The notes under the pieces were generated by a model. That model had not been told where the DNA came from. It saw nothing but the letters and a program-made list of their open reading frames with translations, and searched no databases. Position numbers and translations under genes: made by a program. Positions 5,417 through 6,002 of a stretch of DNA of 6,002 nt are shown here, piece by piece; position 1 is the first letter of the stretch, and the number at the start of each line of letters is the position of its first letter. Location: NCBI GenBank assembly GCA_016936035.1, contig JAFGPU010000025.1:1-6002 (forward strand), written 5' to 3'. The stretch comes from Acidimicrobiales bacterium (lineage in GTDB: Bacteria > Actinomycetota > Acidimicrobiia > Acidimicrobiales > VFJN01).

Positions 5417-6002
5417 AACCGGGCGGCGGCGAGGGCTCCGTCCCCTGCCGGCACCGACTCGCCCGTGTAGACGGCCCCGCCGGTCAGCAGTGTCTCGTTG
5501 GCGGCGACGTCGAGCAGGTCGTCGTCGCCGGGCTGGTGCTCGTCGTGGAGGTCGACGACCGGTGGCGGGCCGCTGCGCACCCGGCCCCAGGCGGGCCTCG
5601 GCCCGGCGAGGAAGAGCGTGTCGACCCGGCCCTCGAGCGCGGCCTGCACGACGGTGACGACATCGGTGCTCGCCGTGCCCGTGCCCTCGGCGCGACCCAG
5701 CGCCTCGACCGCCTCCTGGCGGGCGGTCTCGAAGGTGGGCGCAACGATCTCCCACGCCGCGGCGTGCAGTTCCTCGGGCGACCGGTTCTCGGGGTTGCCC
5801 TCGACCGCGTGGTCGGCCAGCACCGGGTGGTCGGTCACCTCGGCGTAGATCGGCAGGTAATAGCCGACGGCGGCGAGCACGAGCGGGACTCGTCGGCCCG
5901 CACCGATGCGCTCGACGAGCCCCCGGTCGACGGCGCGCAGGTAGCGGCCGACCCGTTGCTTGTCGACCTCGCCGCCCTCGCCGTGGCCGTGGAACATGCC
6001 GG
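5407..6002 (-). CDS. baeRF family 3-like protein (bacterial archaeo-eukaryotic release factor relative), C-terminal part
   Basis: The frame is open to the right edge, so the 5' part is missing; 197 codons are complete. The Met at 5997 is probably internal, since family 3 proteins carry a FHGHG-like segment in mid-protein. Counting from that Met, a glycine-rich loop HGHGEGGE (3-10) precedes a basic helix, KQRVGRYLRAVD (13-24). A strand, PLVLAAVGYYLPIY, starts near 38, followed by GNPENRSPEELHAAAW (68-83) and the pair STDVVTVV and GRVDTLFLAG, like the L7Ae-like third domain of eRF1. Such proteins are predicted to enter the ribosomal A site as peptidyl-tRNA hydrolysis or ribosome-rescue factors; direct evidence for most families is thin. 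The loop position that would hold GGQ reads GGE here. Transcription converges on the antiporter gene with a 10-bp gap. Family assignment is from remembered motif resemblance. Confidence 0.78.
   Translation of the reverse strand, partial: GMFHGHGEGGEVDKQRVGRYLRAVDRGLVERIGAGRRVPLVLAAVGYYLPIYAEVTDHPVLADHAVEGNPENRSPEELHAAAWEIVAPTFETARQEAVEALGRAEGTGTASTDVVTVVQAALEGRVDTLFLAGPRPAWGRVRSGPPPVVDLHDEHQPGDDDLLDVAANETLLTGGAVYTGESVPAGDGALAAARFRW

Noticed and set aside
1..6002. Mobile element, phage, CRISPR or toxin-antitoxin island
   Set aside because: I see no transposase, integrase, terminal inverted repeats, direct repeat array or composition shift. All genes look like chromosomal housekeeping or stress genes with uniform codon use.

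Overview
The window is about 70% GC or higher by eye, with strong G/C preference at third codon positions. Genes are tightly packed and overlap by 4 bp. It carries a CGAAC-N4-GTTCG type SOS box, the LexA motif of Actinobacteria and Firmicutes. Together with the protein types, this points to a high-GC actinobacterium. An Acidimicrobiia-like lineage is possible, but this is an impression and cannot be proven from 6 kb. I see no rRNA, tRNA, insertion sequence, integrase, CRISPR array or long repeat.

Left part, minus strand (1-2991): three genes run leftward in the order dinB, a P-loop AAA-type ATPase/kinase, and a beta-CASP metallo-beta-lactamase nuclease that continues past the left edge. dinB encodes a Y-family DNA polymerase. 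A perfect SOS palindrome (2991-3004) sits on a plausible -10 element directly in front of a GTG codon. I therefore read dinB as LexA-repressed and possibly leaderless. The ATPase gene follows 68 bp later without an obvious terminator. It overlaps the nuclease gene by 4 bp (GTGA), so the last two genes are almost certainly co-translated and may also be reached by SOS-induced read-through.

Middle (2992-3135): a short divergent intergenic region with the dinB control elements on one side and the ribosome binding site of the rightward operon on the other.

Right part, plus strand (3136-5396): two membrane-protein genes overlap by 4 bp (ATGA). The first encodes a two-TM potassium-channel-like protein with an atypical filter (TLGNGEY) and a cytoplasmic C-terminal domain. 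The second encodes a CPA1/NhaP-type cation/proton antiporter. They probably form a two-gene cation-homeostasis operon.

Right edge, minus strand (5407-6002): the C-terminal part of a bacterial archaeo-eukaryotic release-factor-like protein (baeRF family 3 type) converges on the antiporter gene with a gap of only 10 bp.

Most of the window looks like ordinary chromosomal core or near-core sequence. The points most worth following are the SOS-box/leaderless-start arrangement of dinB, the ATPase-nuclease pair behind it, the non-canonical channel coupled to an antiporter, and the GGE in place of GGQ in the release-factor relative.
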